A stretch of 50,091 nt of DNA, from the NCBI RefSeq assembly GCF_002265625.1, contig NZ_NOVE01000022.1:1-50091 (forward strand), given 5' to 3'. The stretch comes from Prevotella sp. 885 (lineage in GTDB: Bacteria > Bacteroidota > Bacteroidia > Bacteroidales > Bacteroidaceae). The notes below the pieces were generated by a model. That model saw only the letters and a program-made list of their open reading frames with translations. It was not told the DNA's origin and made no database searches. The first letter of the stretch is position 1, and each line of letters starts with the position of its first letter. Shown piece after piece: positions 24,669 through 33,911 of the stretch. Both the position numbers and the translations under genes were made by a program.

Positions 24669-26291
24669 ATGGACTACACACATGCTGACGAATACTGGCG
24701 TTTTCATACGACAAAGGCAGAGCGCATGGACGTTACACTTTACCTGAAGCTCATCGAGATATTCTGCGAGACGGGGGAAATGGCAGGACGTGGAGTTATC
24801 TGGCCGGAGGACAAGCCATGGCTTGAGTATGACGATCCTCTGATGAAGTATCTGACCCAGCTGATGAGCAAGCCGGAGATAAAAGTCAAGGTGCTTTCCA
24901 GCAAGATGTGCGCCAATATATTCTATGCTTCCGTAGGACGATTTGTCATCAACTTCATAAAGCATCGCAAGTTCTCCGTTCAAAGACAATGGACGGAAAG
25001 AAAGAAGGTAAGCGAAGCTGCTACACAATGGAACGTGGAGCATCCTGGAGAGGAAGACTTTAATAAAGCTTGGCAAACACTGCTTCAGGAGATTGACTCA
25101 CGTCATAGCCAAGACGGATTCGACAGGAGTTTCCACAAACATCAGTTTAATGACTCACACCAAGGCGAGTCCGACCCTGTGAGAACGGAGGAAGACTTGC
25201 GTAAGGACAAGTGGGAAAAGATGGTGGACGATTGGGCGAAAGCTCTTGACGAACAAGTGAACAAGGAGGACGAGCGTTACATCAACTCCAATAACGCGCA
25301 ACTTGGAGAACGGCTGAAAAAACAATTTGACGACGTAACGTCTTACCTTAAGCGCAACGACATCGACCAGGAAAGAGCCGTGCAAGCATGGAAGATGATG
25401 GACGGACATTGGTCAGAGAGCGAGTTTGAGAGACAGATGAGGATTGTGAAGATTCAGGACAGCTATCCACAACTGTCTAAGGTGGTGAACTTGATGGGAC
25501 GAGTGCCTGATTCGGGTGGACGCGACCGCATGGGAGTGGTCTGTCAGCATGGACTTAAGATTGACCATTCTGCGGGTAGCGACATCGAGGGCATCACAAT
25601 GGGCAAGGACATCCATTCATTGCTTCCTTCAGAGATGGCGATGTATATGGACGACGACATGGAGAATGTCTTTCTCTATAAGTATGTCAGACAATCCTTG
25701 CAAACCTTCCGATACCGATCGAATATCGCCAAGCCTATTCGTAAGCTCAGTTTTCAGCACGCATCAAGAAGCGGTCCCATGATAATATGCGTGGATACGT
25801 CGGCAAGCATGTTCGGCGTGCCACAAAGGATTATCCGCTCTGCCATGTCGTTGATAGAGTCGACGGCAGAACGGCTAAGACGCAACTGCTTTCTCATCGA
25901 CTTCTCTGTCAGCACACGAGCCATTGACTTGAAGATGAGAAGCCGAATGCAGCAGTACGAAAAGCTGGGGTTCAGCCCGAAAGAATATAACTTCGAAATC
26001 GGCGACATCCCGTTTATAGGTGGCGGAACTGATGCGCAGAACATGATGGACCTACTATTCTGTCTGCTTGAGAAGGACACCAACTACGTAAATGCTGACG
26101 TATTGTGGATGTCCGACTTTCTTATTCCAGAACCACCGGCTTCCTATATGTTGCGCATGAAGGACTTCCGCTCTACCGGAACCCGCTTCTATGCGATGGA
26201 GATAATGCCCGAAGGCAGCGACAAGTCGAAGTGGGAGAATGCCTTTGACAAGATGTTCCGTATAGGCTATCAAATAGTCCGACGATACTAA
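24669..26291 (+). CDS. viaA: ViaA-like VWA-domain protein
   Basis: This 540-residue protein is the expected partner of the upstream RavA-type ATPase. Its C-terminal third is a von Willebrand A domain with the metal-ion site DTSAS at 376-380 in SGPMIICVDTSASM, and a later Gly-rich GDIPFIGGGTDAQ loop carrying the MIDAS threonine. The N-terminal two thirds are helical and charged, with a likely coiled-coil region at about 165-260. It follows ravA after 38 bases and is probably cotranscribed. Confidence 0.84.
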   Translation: MDYTHADEYWRFHTTKAERMDVTLYLKLIEIFCETGEMAGRGVIWPEDKPWLEYDDPLMKYLTQLMSKPEIKVKVLSSKMCANIFYASVGRFVINFIKHRKFSVQRQWTERKKVSEAATQWNVEHPGEEDFNKAWQTLLQEIDSRHSQDGFDRSFHKHQFNDSHQGESDPVRTEEDLRKDKWEKMVDDWAKALDEQVNKEDERYINSNNAQLGERLKKQFDDVTSYLKRNDIDQERAVQAWKMMDGHWSESEFERQMRIVKIQDSYPQLSKVVNLMGRVPDSGGRDRMGVVCQHGLKIDHSAGSDIEGITMGKDIHSLLPSEMAMYMDDDMENVFLYKYVRQSLQTFRYRSNIAKPIRKLSFQHASRSGPMIICVDTSASMFGVPQRIIRSAMSLIESTAERLRRNCFLIDFSVSTRAIDLKMRSRMQQYEKLGFSPKEYNFEIGDIPFIGGGTDAQNMMDLLFCLLEKDTNYVNADVLWMSDFLIPEPPASYMLRMKDFRSTGTRFYAMEIMPEGSDKSKWENAFDKMFRIGYQIVRRY

Positions 26292-26372
26292 AAAAATGCC
26301 CTCATACAGTCAAATTGCCACACAATCCATAAGAAACGACGTGCTTTAACCCTACTAAATAGGAAATTTTAC

Positions 26373-26390
26373 GTAACTTTGCAAAGTTAC
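26373..26390. promoter_or_regulatory. rlmN promoter overlapped by a perfect 18-bp palindrome
   Basis: The -7 box TAACTTTG (26374-26381) lies within GTAACTTTG/CAAAGTTAC, a perfect 9+9 palindrome. Its right half covers the expected start of transcription, so it could be an operator or simply chance symmetry. The ATG is at 26419. Confidence 0.5.
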
Positions 26391-26418
26391 ATCTAAAATA
26401 AGAACGTATCAATTATAT

Positions 26419-27474
26419 ATGACAGACAACAAGAAACCTCTCATGGGTCTTTCGCTCTACGAGCTTAAGGAAGTGGCTAAGCAGCTCGGCATGCCTGCCT
26501 TCACCGGCGGACAGATGGCAAAGTGGCTTTACACGCAGCACGTAAGCCAAATAGACGACATGACAAACATATCGAAAGCCAACAGAGAACAACTCGCAGC
26601 CGAATACACCATCGGCTACATGGAACCCATTGACTGCCAGAAGTCGAAGGACGGCACCATCAAGTATCTGTTCCCTACAGCCTCAGGCAAGCACGTCGAG
26701 ACAGTATACATCCCCGACCACGACCGTGCCACGCTGTGCGTGTCGTCGCAGGTGGGATGTAAGATGAACTGCCTCTTCTGCCAGACAGGAAAGCAGGGTT
26801 ATGAGGAGAGCCTTACGGCTGCAGACATCCTCAATCAGATTTATGCCCTGCCGGAACGCGATAAGCTCACTAACATCGTGTTTATGGGACAAGGCGAACC
26901 GATGGACAATCTGGACAACGTGCTGAAGGTGACGCAGATTCTTACAGCCGACTATGGTTATGCCTGGAGCCCGAAGCGCATCACAGTAAGTAGCGTAGGT
27001 CTGCGCAAGAAGCTGCAACGCTTCCTGGACGAGAGCGAATGTCATGTGGCTATAAGCATGCACTCGCCCATTCCTGAGCAGAGAGCCATGCTGATGCCAG
27101 CCGAGAGAGGAATGTCAATAGAGGAGGTTGTGGAACTGCTCCGCAACTACGACTTCTCTCACCAGCGCCGACTTTCCTTCGAATACATCATGTTCAAGGG
27201 ACTGAACGACACCACTACACATGCTCGCGAGATAGTGAAACTCGTAAAGGGACTGGACTGCCGATTCAATCTTATCAGATTCCACCCTATTCCTAACGTG
27301 GACTTGCAGGGAACAGACGACAAACACATCGAGAGCTTCCGCGACTATCTTACCAATCATGGCGTCTTCACAACCATTAGGGCAAGCCGCGGACAGGACA
27401 TCTTTGCCGCTTGCGGCCTGCTCAGCACAGCGAAGAAGATTGAGGAGGAGCGTCACAAGCATGAGTCGGAATAG
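26419..27474 (+). CDS. rlmN: Dual-specificity 23S rRNA/tRNA adenine-C2 methyltransferase
   Basis: This radical-SAM enzyme methylates C2 of A2503 in 23S rRNA and A37 in some tRNAs. The 351-residue protein has an N-terminal helical RNA-binding region, the radical-SAM motif GCKMNCLFCQTG, IVFMGQGEPMDN, and the C-terminal catalytic cysteine in ASRGQDIFAACGLLSTA. The downstream DUF4837 gene begins inside its last codons, so they are coupled. Confidence 0.94.
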   Translation: MTDNKKPLMGLSLYELKEVAKQLGMPAFTGGQMAKWLYTQHVSQIDDMTNISKANREQLAAEYTIGYMEPIDCQKSKDGTIKYLFPTASGKHVETVYIPDHDRATLCVSSQVGCKMNCLFCQTGKQGYEESLTAADILNQIYALPERDKLTNIVFMGQGEPMDNLDNVLKVTQILTADYGYAWSPKRITVSSVGLRKKLQRFLDESECHVAISMHSPIPEQRAMLMPAERGMSIEEVVELLRNYDFSHQRRLSFEYIMFKGLNDTTTHAREIVKLVKGLDCRFNLIRFHPIPNVDLQGTDDKHIESFRDYLTNHGVFTTIRASRGQDIFAACGLLSTAKKIEEERHKHESE

Positions 27475-28399
27475 ACGGACGCATTGGAAGGTCGCGTGGA
27501 TCAGCATGGCATTGTGCCTACTGTTATGTTCATGCACAGTAAGGAAGTCGTTGATGACGAAGAGTGGCGGAAGACCGTTTGAGGTGGTGGTGTATGGCGA
27601 CGAGGACAGCGTCCTTTACCATTCGCTTACCAGTCCAATCCCCGCCTTGCCCCAGCCCGAGCCTTCTTTCGACGTGACAATATCGAAGAACTCACAGCCG
27701 AAGGGGGCAGACTTGCTCATGCGCAACATCGTCATTGTCACAATAAACCCTAAGACATTCAGCCGCACCTCCGTGAAATACGAGAGGGACGTTTATGCGA
27801 AGAATCAGATAGTGATATACGTTGGTTCGCCTTCTGTCTCACAGCTACGTAAGGACATGACAACATCAAGCATCATAACCGACTTGCTGACAAGACAAGA
27901 AATGGGCGTCATGGTTGCCACGCTGAAAGATAAGCATAGCCCCAAGATGGAGGAAACGGTAAGGCGGATGTTCGGCATAGAAATGCTAATCCCGTCAGAC
28001 ATGAAATCGTACAAGGAAGGCAAGGACTTCGTATGGATATCCAACAACTCGCCCACTTCCATGACCAACATCTGCATCTATACTTCAGAGAACAGGGACA
28101 GCGTCATGCGGAAGAACATAAAAGGCGAAACCGACAACATGTATATGACCACCAACAAGGAAAGCGTCATTAGCTCCATAGCCAAGACGCAAGACCGGCA
28201 GGTGACCGTAAGGCGAGGACTTTGGGAGATGAAGGGCGACGCTATGGGCGGACCGTTCGTCTCACACACCTTGCACGACATCGCCGGACACAAGACGCTG
28301 ACAATAGAATGCTTCGTCTATGCGCCCGGAACGAAGAAGCGCAATACGCTCATGCGGACGGAAGCGTCGCTGATGACTGTGAAAGTAGCAGGACGATAA
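27461..28399 (+). CDS. DUF4837 family lipoprotein
   Basis: This is a predicted lipoprotein of 312 residues belonging to DUF4837, a Bacteroidetes family of unknown function. I place the start at 27461 (MSRNRRTHWK), which gives a basic N-terminus, a hydrophobic stretch SMALCLLLCSC and a lipobox cysteine. A longer frame from 27359 lies inside rlmN in another phase and makes no signal. The body contains RNIVIVTINPKTF and IVIYVGSPSVSQLR strands and no catalytic motif that I recognise. The start overlaps the rlmN end by 14 bases; the PdxA-like gene follows after 72. Confidence 0.8.
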   Translation: MSRNRRTHWKVAWISMALCLLLCSCTVRKSLMTKSGGRPFEVVVYGDEDSVLYHSLTSPIPALPQPEPSFDVTISKNSQPKGADLLMRNIVIVTINPKTFSRTSVKYERDVYAKNQIVIYVGSPSVSQLRKDMTTSSIITDLLTRQEMGVMVATLKDKHSPKMEETVRRMFGIEMLIPSDMKSYKEGKDFVWISNNSPTSMTNICIYTSENRDSVMRKNIKGETDNMYMTTNKESVISSIAKTQDRQVTVRRGLWEMKGDAMGGPFVSHTLHDIAGHKTLTIECFVYAPGTKKRNTLMRTEASLMTVKVAGR

Positions 28400-28471
28400 C
28401 ACAGCGAGAGCTGACGACCGCCAAAAGACCTGATAGATAAAAACAGAACAGAAACAACTCAAACAATAAAT

Positions 28472-29710
28472 ATGGAAGACAGAAAAATACGCGTTGCCAT
28501 TACCCATGGCGACACTAACGGTATCGGATACGAACTGATATTCAAGGCATTCTCTGAACCGGAGATGCTCGAACTATGCACACCTATTATATATGGCTCC
28601 CCCAAAATAGCAGCATACCATCGCAAGGCTATGGACCTGCAGGCCAACTTCAGCATCATCAACAATGCTATGGACGCACAGGACGGACGCGTAAACATGC
28701 TGACATGCATTGACGGAGAAGTGAAGGTGGAGCTTGGTACACCTACAAAGGAGTCGGGCGACGCAGCACTCAAGGCTCTCGACAAGGCCATGACCGACTT
28801 CAGAAGCCAGCATTTCGACGTACTGGTAACCTGCCCTGCCTACGCACAGACCATGAATGCCGACAACTATAGCTACAAGGGACTGAAAAGCTATGCCGAG
28901 ACAAGCATCGGAGAGGGCGCCAAGGGTGTGAAGATGATGATAAACGAGTCGGTACGCATAGCTCTCGCTACCGACGGACTTGCCATCAAGGACATCGCGG
29001 CTAACATTACCATCGACAACATCCTCGACAAAGTGCGCAAGCTGCACAACAGCATGAAACGCGACTTCCGTATCTCCAACCCGAGAATCGCCGTACTGGC
29101 TCTCAATCCCAACGCGGACGGAACGGAAGAGAAGGAAGTGCTCATCCCTGCCATCAGAAAGGCGGAAGAGGAAGGCATCAACGCTTACGGTCCCTACCCT
29201 GCCGAGGAATTCTTCGGACAGAATATGTGCGACGCTTTCGACGTTACGCTTGCCATGTATGACGACCAGGGCATGATTCCGTTCACGACGCTGATGCAGA
29301 ACGACGGCATCTTCTATATCACATCTCTACCCCTCGTATGCACAGCTCCGGCCCTTACTCCTGACTTTGAGAACGCCGGTAAAGGCATCGCTGACGAGAA
29401 CGCTCTCCGTCATGCCATTTATACAGCCACGGACATCATCCGCAACCGTGCAGAATATGACGAGCCTCTGGACAATCCGCTTCCCAAGCTCTATCACGAG
29501 AAGAGAGACGAAAGCGAGAAGGTGCGCTTCTCCATCCCCAAGAAGAGAGAGAATCCACGCAACGACCACAGACAGCCGTCTCAGCACAACGCACAGCGAT
29601 TTAATGGTCAGGCTAATCCTGCTAAGGACAATGCGGCTAATGCTCCTGCAGCCGCCAAGGAACCTGCTGCAAGCGCCCCTGCAAAAGAAAACGTAGCGGA
29701 TGAACAATAA
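28472..29710 (+). CDS. PdxA-family protein lacking the metal-binding histidines
   Basis: The fold and landmarks are those of 4-hydroxythreonine-4-phosphate dehydrogenase: opening ITHGDTNGIGYELI, the RIAVLALNP strand, the FGPYPAEEFFG-like block (YGPYPAEEFFG), and the C-terminal DIIRNRAEYD. However, the three metal-ligand histidines appear lost: NPHAGE is NPNADG (Asn214), YHDQG is YDDQG (Asp264), and the TTHIPL segment is ATDGLAI (about 167-173). TAPINK is TCPAYA (120-125), the GHTE motif is missing near 137-143, and TSPDHGT is TAPALTP. From about 350 to 412 there is a low-complexity N/Q/A/P-rich tail absent from normal PdxA. It is therefore probably not an active B6 enzyme, though homology-based annotation would call it pdxA. 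Confidence 0.75.
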   Translation: MEDRKIRVAITHGDTNGIGYELIFKAFSEPEMLELCTPIIYGSPKIAAYHRKAMDLQANFSIINNAMDAQDGRVNMLTCIDGEVKVELGTPTKESGDAALKALDKAMTDFRSQHFDVLVTCPAYAQTMNADNYSYKGLKSYAETSIGEGAKGVKMMINESVRIALATDGLAIKDIAANITIDNILDKVRKLHNSMKRDFRISNPRIAVLALNPNADGTEEKEVLIPAIRKAEEEGINAYGPYPAEEFFGQNMCDAFDVTLAMYDDQGMIPFTTLMQNDGIFYITSLPLVCTAPALTPDFENAGKGIADENALRHAIYTATDIIRNRAEYDEPLDNPLPKLYHEKRDESEKVRFSIPKKRENPRNDHRQPSQHNAQRFNGQANPAKDNAANAPAAAKEPAASAPAKENVADEQ

Positions 29711-30695
29711 ATATCAGAACGGCTTCTTCCTCTTCGGAATGGCCGTTCTTATCATAATGGTGACACAACTCGACTTCATACAGGTGTGGGACGGGTTGTG
29801 TCACGCTGGCTATTGGTCGGTAGCCGTTATAGCGATATGGGCATTCCTGTACGTCTTCAACACTTTCTCATGGTATATCATCATCAACGCAGGAGGACGT
29901 ACAAAGGTGAGCTTCTGGTGGCTATATAAGATTACCATATCAGGATTTGCGCTCAACTACGCTACGCCGGGCGGACTGATGGGAGGCGAGCCTTACCGCA
30001 TAATGTCGCTCTCGCCTATTATCGGAACCGAACGGGCTTCGTCATCCGTCATACTGTTCGCCATGACGCATATCTTCAGCCATTTTTGGTTTTGGACAAT
30101 ATCCATCATATTATATCTCGTCCTTTATCCTGTCGGGACATTCATGGTCACATTATTAGGAGCCATAAGCATATTCTGCCTGCTCGGCCTGTGGTTCTTC
30201 ATCGCCGGATATCGCAAAGGACTTGCCGTACGCACGATGAACGTCTTGCGCCACATTCCCTTTGCCAAAGGATGGGCCAAGCGCTTTGTCACCAGACACC
30301 AGCAACAGCTCGACACCATCGACAGCCAGATAGCCTCTTTGCACAAACAGAACACAAGGACCTTCGTGACAGCCGTCCTTAGCGAGCTGACATGCCGCAT
30401 CTGCTCAGCAGCCGAAATCTACTTCGTCCTGCGCGTACTTATGCCGCAAGCCAACTATGCTGACTGCATACTCATACTTGCCTTCACCTCGCTTTTCGCC
30501 AATCTCCTCTTCTTCATACCCCTACAACTCGGAGGACGCGAAGGAGGATTTCTCATGTCCGTAGCCGGACTCGGAATGAAAGCCAGCGACGGAGCCTTCG
30601 TGGCTCTCATCATCCGTCTGCGCGAACTGATATGGACAGGAATTGGGCTGTTGCTCATTAAAGCAGGCAAGTCCGGACCAAGAAACAGCTGTTAA
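29700..30695 (+). CDS. Flippase-like integral membrane protein (UPF0104)
   Basis: This 331-residue protein has about eight hydrophobic segments and belongs to the lysylphosphatidylglycerol-synthase transmembrane / UPF0104 group. The characteristic TISGFALNYATPGGLMGGEPYR motif is present, as is the late FIPLQLGGREGG segment. The soluble aminoacyltransferase domain of MprF is absent. Members are thought to move or handle lipid-linked molecules, but the substrate is unknown. Its start overlaps the end of the PdxA-like gene by 11 bases, so the two are translationally coupled. Confidence 0.82.
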   Translation: MNNKYQNGFFLFGMAVLIIMVTQLDFIQVWDGLCHAGYWSVAVIAIWAFLYVFNTFSWYIIINAGGRTKVSFWWLYKITISGFALNYATPGGLMGGEPYRIMSLSPIIGTERASSSVILFAMTHIFSHFWFWTISIILYLVLYPVGTFMVTLLGAISIFCLLGLWFFIAGYRKGLAVRTMNVLRHIPFAKGWAKRFVTRHQQQLDTIDSQIASLHKQNTRTFVTAVLSELTCRICSAAEIYFVLRVLMPQANYADCILILAFTSLFANLLFFIPLQLGGREGGFLMSVAGLGMKASDGAFVALIIRLRELIWTGIGLLLIKAGKSGPRNSC

Positions 30696-30742
30696 GAACA
30701 TAAAAAAGGCCCGAAAGTAACGCTTTTCTCAATTATTATATG

Positions 30743-30750
30743 TAATTTTG
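30743..30750 (+). promoter_or_regulatory. Promoter -7 element directly before the sigma-54 activator gene
   Basis: TAATTTTG matches TAnnTTTG. Only six bases separate it from the ATG at 30757, so transcription would begin at or within a few bases of the start codon. Confidence 0.5.
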
Positions 30751-30756
30751 TGCCAA

Positions 30757-32043
30757 ATGGACACATCAGAACTGCAAAAAATAAAACAAAGGTATAACAT
30801 CGTGGGCAACTGCGATGCTCTTAACCATGCCCTTGACGTCGCTCTACAAGTGGCGGCAACAGACCTCAGCGTGCTTATCGTGGGAGAAAGCGGAGTGGGA
30901 AAGGAAATCATACCACGACTCATTCACGACAACTCGCCTCGAAAGAGAGAGAAATATTTTGCAATAAACTGCGGATCTATACCGGAAGGAACCATCGACA
31001 GCGAACTCTTCGGACACGAAAAGGGGTCGTTCACAGGAGCCATAGGCGAAAGCGAAGGCTATTTCGGTACAGCCAATAAGGGAACCATATTCCTCGACGA
31101 GGTGGGCGAACTGCCAATCGCCACACAGGCACGCTTGCTGCGAGTGCTGGAAACAGGCGAATACATCCGCGTCGGAGGACAGAAGATAATGAAGACAGAC
31201 GTGCGTATCGTAGCCGCTACAAACGTGAATATGCACAAGGCCATAACGGAAGGACGATTCCGCGAAGACCTCTATTATCGCCTGAACACCATACCCATCC
31301 AGATGCCACCCCTGCGTGAGCGCGGAGAGGACATCCTGCTGCTGTTCAGACTCTTCACGATGCAGATGGCTGAGAAATATCGCATACCACGCATCACTCT
31401 TACGGAAGATGCCAAGATGATGATGATGAAATACAAGTGGCCAGGCAACGTCAGACAGCTGAAGAACATTACAGAACAGATGTCTGTGCTTAGTCAGAAG
31501 CGTGAGATTGACGCAGAAGCGCTCAGCAAGTTCATCCCGCACGACCAGGAGAGCACGGAGCTGACAACAACAGCCACTCCGGACGCCCACTCTTACGAAA
31601 GCGAGAGAGAGATACTCTACAAGATTCTGTACGAACTGCGTGGAAACGTAGGCGACCTCAGACGCGAGATGAGCACTCTGCGAAAGCAAATCGACGACAA
31701 CAACACGCTCAACAGCTTCGCAAACGCCAGAGGCATACAGTCGTTAGCTGCGCCTGAGCCTAACACACAACCCACGGACATAAGCGCCCTTCACCACTAC
31801 CCCACCACTCAACAACCCCACTTCAGCCCTTATCAGGACGTGGAAGCTGAGGAGATAAGAGAAAACGACAGCGCTAACGGCGAAAGCCTGAACCTTAGCG
31901 ACATCGGACGTCAGGTGGTGGAGAAAGCTCTTGAACGCAACGGCGGCAACCGCAAGAAAGCCGCTCAAGAACTCGGCATTTCTGACCGTACGCTCTACAG
32001 AAGATTAAAACAATACGGGCTTGACAAACAAGACAAAGAATGA
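30757..32043 (+). CDS. Sigma-54-dependent transcriptional activator
   Basis: This 428-residue enhancer-binding protein remodels RNA polymerase containing sigma-54. The AAA+ domain begins near residue 15: Walker A GESGVGKE (43-50), sigma-54 contact loop GSFTGA (90-95, Ser for the usual Ala), Walker B IFLDE (111-115), then VRIVAATNVN. There is no N-terminal receiver, GAF or PAS domain, so activity may be set by level or by a partner. A Q/T/P-rich linker leads to a Fis-type helix-turn-helix at about 388-425 (NRKKAAQELGISDRTLYRRLK). I chose ATG 30757 over an upstream TTG because the latter lies in the promoter. The gene overlaps lptE by four bases. Confidence 0.92.
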   Translation: MDTSELQKIKQRYNIVGNCDALNHALDVALQVAATDLSVLIVGESGVGKEIIPRLIHDNSPRKREKYFAINCGSIPEGTIDSELFGHEKGSFTGAIGESEGYFGTANKGTIFLDEVGELPIATQARLLRVLETGEYIRVGGQKIMKTDVRIVAATNVNMHKAITEGRFREDLYYRLNTIPIQMPPLRERGEDILLLFRLFTMQMAEKYRIPRITLTEDAKMMMMKYKWPGNVRQLKNITEQMSVLSQKREIDAEALSKFIPHDQESTELTTTATPDAHSYESEREILYKILYELRGNVGDLRREMSTLRKQIDDNNTLNSFANARGIQSLAAPEPNTQPTDISALHHYPTTQQPHFSPYQDVEAEEIRENDSANGESLNLSDIGRQVVEKALERNGGNRKKAAQELGISDRTLYRRLKQYGLDKQDKE

Positions 32044-32570
32044 GACGAATATTAACATACGCCAAAACGGCGCTGCTGTCCTTGACTGCAGTTGTGGCTC
32101 TCGCTATGGTATCGTGCTCCGTAAGCTATAAGTTTAACGGTGCCAGCATCGACTATACGAAGACCAAGACCATACAGATAGCCGATTTCCCCATACGCTC
32201 CAGCTATGTATGGGGTCCTATGGGTCCGATGTTTAACAATCAGCTCAAGGATATGTTTGCCAGCCACACGAAGCTTAGCCAGGTGAAGCGAAACGGCGAC
32301 CTGAAGATTGAGGGCGAAATAACGCAATACTCACAACGCAACAAATCAGTGGCCGCTGACGGACGATCTGCCCAGACAGAACTATCCATAACCGTGAACG
32401 TACGCTTCACAAACAACGCCAACCACAGCGAGGACTTCGAACGACAGTTCACAGCCAACAAGTCGTACGAAACCACACAAAGTCTCGCATCCGTGCAGGA
32501 GGAACTTGTGACGCAGATGGTGAAGGATCTGACAGAGCAGATATTCAACGCCACCGTGGCAAACTGGTAA
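32040..32570 (+). CDS. lptE: LptE-family LPS-assembly lipoprotein
   Basis: This 176-residue lipoprotein is the probable partner of LptD in placing lipopolysaccharide in the outer membrane. A signal sequence ends at a lipobox (LAMVSC, Cys about residue 26), and the mature part contains SYKFNGASIDYTKTKTIQI and FNNQLKDMF, typical of the Bacteroidetes LptE group. It starts with ATGA overlap from the activator gene. The order activator-lptE-TPR protein-secG recurs in Bacteroidales as far as I recall. Confidence 0.88.
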   Translation: MRRILTYAKTALLSLTAVVALAMVSCSVSYKFNGASIDYTKTKTIQIADFPIRSSYVWGPMGPMFNNQLKDMFASHTKLSQVKRNGDLKIEGEITQYSQRNKSVAADGRSAQTELSITVNVRFTNNANHSEDFERQFTANKSYETTQSLASVQEELVTQMVKDLTEQIFNATVANW

Positions 32571-32610
32571 TACATTAATAATATAAGTAACAAATAAAAA
32601 AGACGAAGAA

Positions 32611-33435
32611 GTGGACTTAGTGCGCCTCATAGAACATCCGGAACTCATGAATAAGGAGACTCTCTACGAGCTCCGAAACCTTGTTGCGCTCTATCCTTAC
32701 TATCAGACAGCCCGTCTCCTCCTTCTGCAGAACATGTATCTGCTGCACGAGACGTCCTTCGATGACGAGCTAAGACGTGCAGCCATATACATAACAGACA
32801 GAAAGACTCTATTCAATCTTGTGGAAGCGTCACACTACCATATCAAGACAGCCGCAGAAAAGATGGAAGAGGAAGCAAGAGAGGCGCAACGAAGCGAACA
32901 AAGCAACAACCGAACCCTGTCAATCATCAACGAATACTTAGAGTCGACACCTAAAGACTCGCAGAACGAAGACGACGACACAGGACGGAAGCCTACCCCG
33001 GCAGACGCAGCCGTGGACTACGTGGCTTACCTGCTCAAGACGGAAAGTCAGGAAGACAAGGAAACGGAAGCTGACAGACCGCAGATGAAGGGTCAGGACC
33101 TGATAGACAGTTTCATAAACGACAACGGAGGAAAAATCCAACTTCAGGACAAGCCAACCTACAAGCCCGAAACCGAAGACGAAGAAGATAAGCAAAACGA
33201 GCAAAACGACTACGACGAAGGCTATTTCACGGAGACATTGGCGAAAATATACATAAAACAAGGAAGATATTCAAAGGCACTTGAAATTATTCAACGATTA
33301 AATTTGAATTATCCAAAAAAAAATGCTTACTTTGCAGACCAAATTCGTTTCTTAAGGAAACTTATACTCAACGAAAAGGGCAAAAAGCCGCAAGAAGCAA
33401 CAACAGACACCCCTTCCAGAGAGCAAGAAAAATAA
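32611..33435 (+). CDS. TPR-containing conserved hypothetical protein
   Basis: This 274-residue soluble protein begins with GTG (32611); no in-frame ATG precedes the conserved opening VRLIEHPELMNKETLYELRNLV. The N-terminal ~90 residues are helical and conserved in Bacteroidetes. The middle (about 90-205) is acidic and probably disordered. A tetratricopeptide-like pair occurs at about 210-250 (YFTETLAKIYIKQGRYSKALEIIQRLNLNYP). It may be an assembly or scaffold factor for the envelope genes around it, lptE and secG; this is inferred only from position. Confidence 0.78.
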   Translation: MDLVRLIEHPELMNKETLYELRNLVALYPYYQTARLLLLQNMYLLHETSFDDELRRAAIYITDRKTLFNLVEASHYHIKTAAEKMEEEAREAQRSEQSNNRTLSIINEYLESTPKDSQNEDDDTGRKPTPADAAVDYVAYLLKTESQEDKETEADRPQMKGQDLIDSFINDNGGKIQLQDKPTYKPETEDEEDKQNEQNDYDEGYFTETLAKIYIKQGRYSKALEIIQRLNLNYPKKNAYFADQIRFLRKLILNEKGKKPQEATTDTPSREQEK

Positions 33436-33462
33436 TAATAAAAACAAAAACAAATAACAAAA

Positions 33463-33864
33463 ATGGTTTACATCTTATTCGTAATCTTCATCGTGATAGC
33501 CTCTATCCTGATGATAGGCATCGTCCTTATCCAGGAGTCGAAGGGAGGCGGTCTCGCATCTAACTTCTCATCTTCAAACGCCATCATGGGCGTGCGCAAG
33601 ACTACAGACTTCGTGGAAAAAGCAACATGGGGACTCGCTGCCGCTATGGTTGTGCTCAGCATCATCTGCGCATACGTCGCTCCTGTTTCAACATCAGAGA
33701 CAAGCGTAATGGAAAAGGCTGCAACAGAAACCCAGACCACCAATCCTAACAACACACCGGGATTCGGCGCTAACCAGCAGCCGGCACAGGGTGCACAGCA
33801 GGCTCCAGCACAGGGCGCTCAGCAGGCTCCCGCACAGCAGACACCCGCACAGCCTGCACAGTAA
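33463..33864 (+). CDS. secG: Preprotein translocase subunit SecG
   Basis: This small partner of SecYEG helps cycle SecA during protein export. The first 85 residues are classical: a membrane helix (ILFVIFIVIASILMIGIVLIQ), the GGGLASNFSSSNAIMG loop, and a second helix (WGLAAAMVVLSIICAYV). A tail of about 40 residues follows, rich in Gln, Ala and Pro, with QQAPAQGA repeats. It ends the activator-lptE-TPR-secG operon at a terminator. Confidence 0.9.
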   Translation: MVYILFVIFIVIASILMIGIVLIQESKGGGLASNFSSSNAIMGVRKTTDFVEKATWGLAAAMVVLSIICAYVAPVSTSETSVMEKAATETQTTNPNNTPGFGANQQPAQGAQQAPAQGAQQAPAQQTPAQPAQ

Positions 33865-33911
33865 GCAGACATAAAACGTCCCCTTCAAAGGGAGAAACAT
33901 GAGATAAAAAG

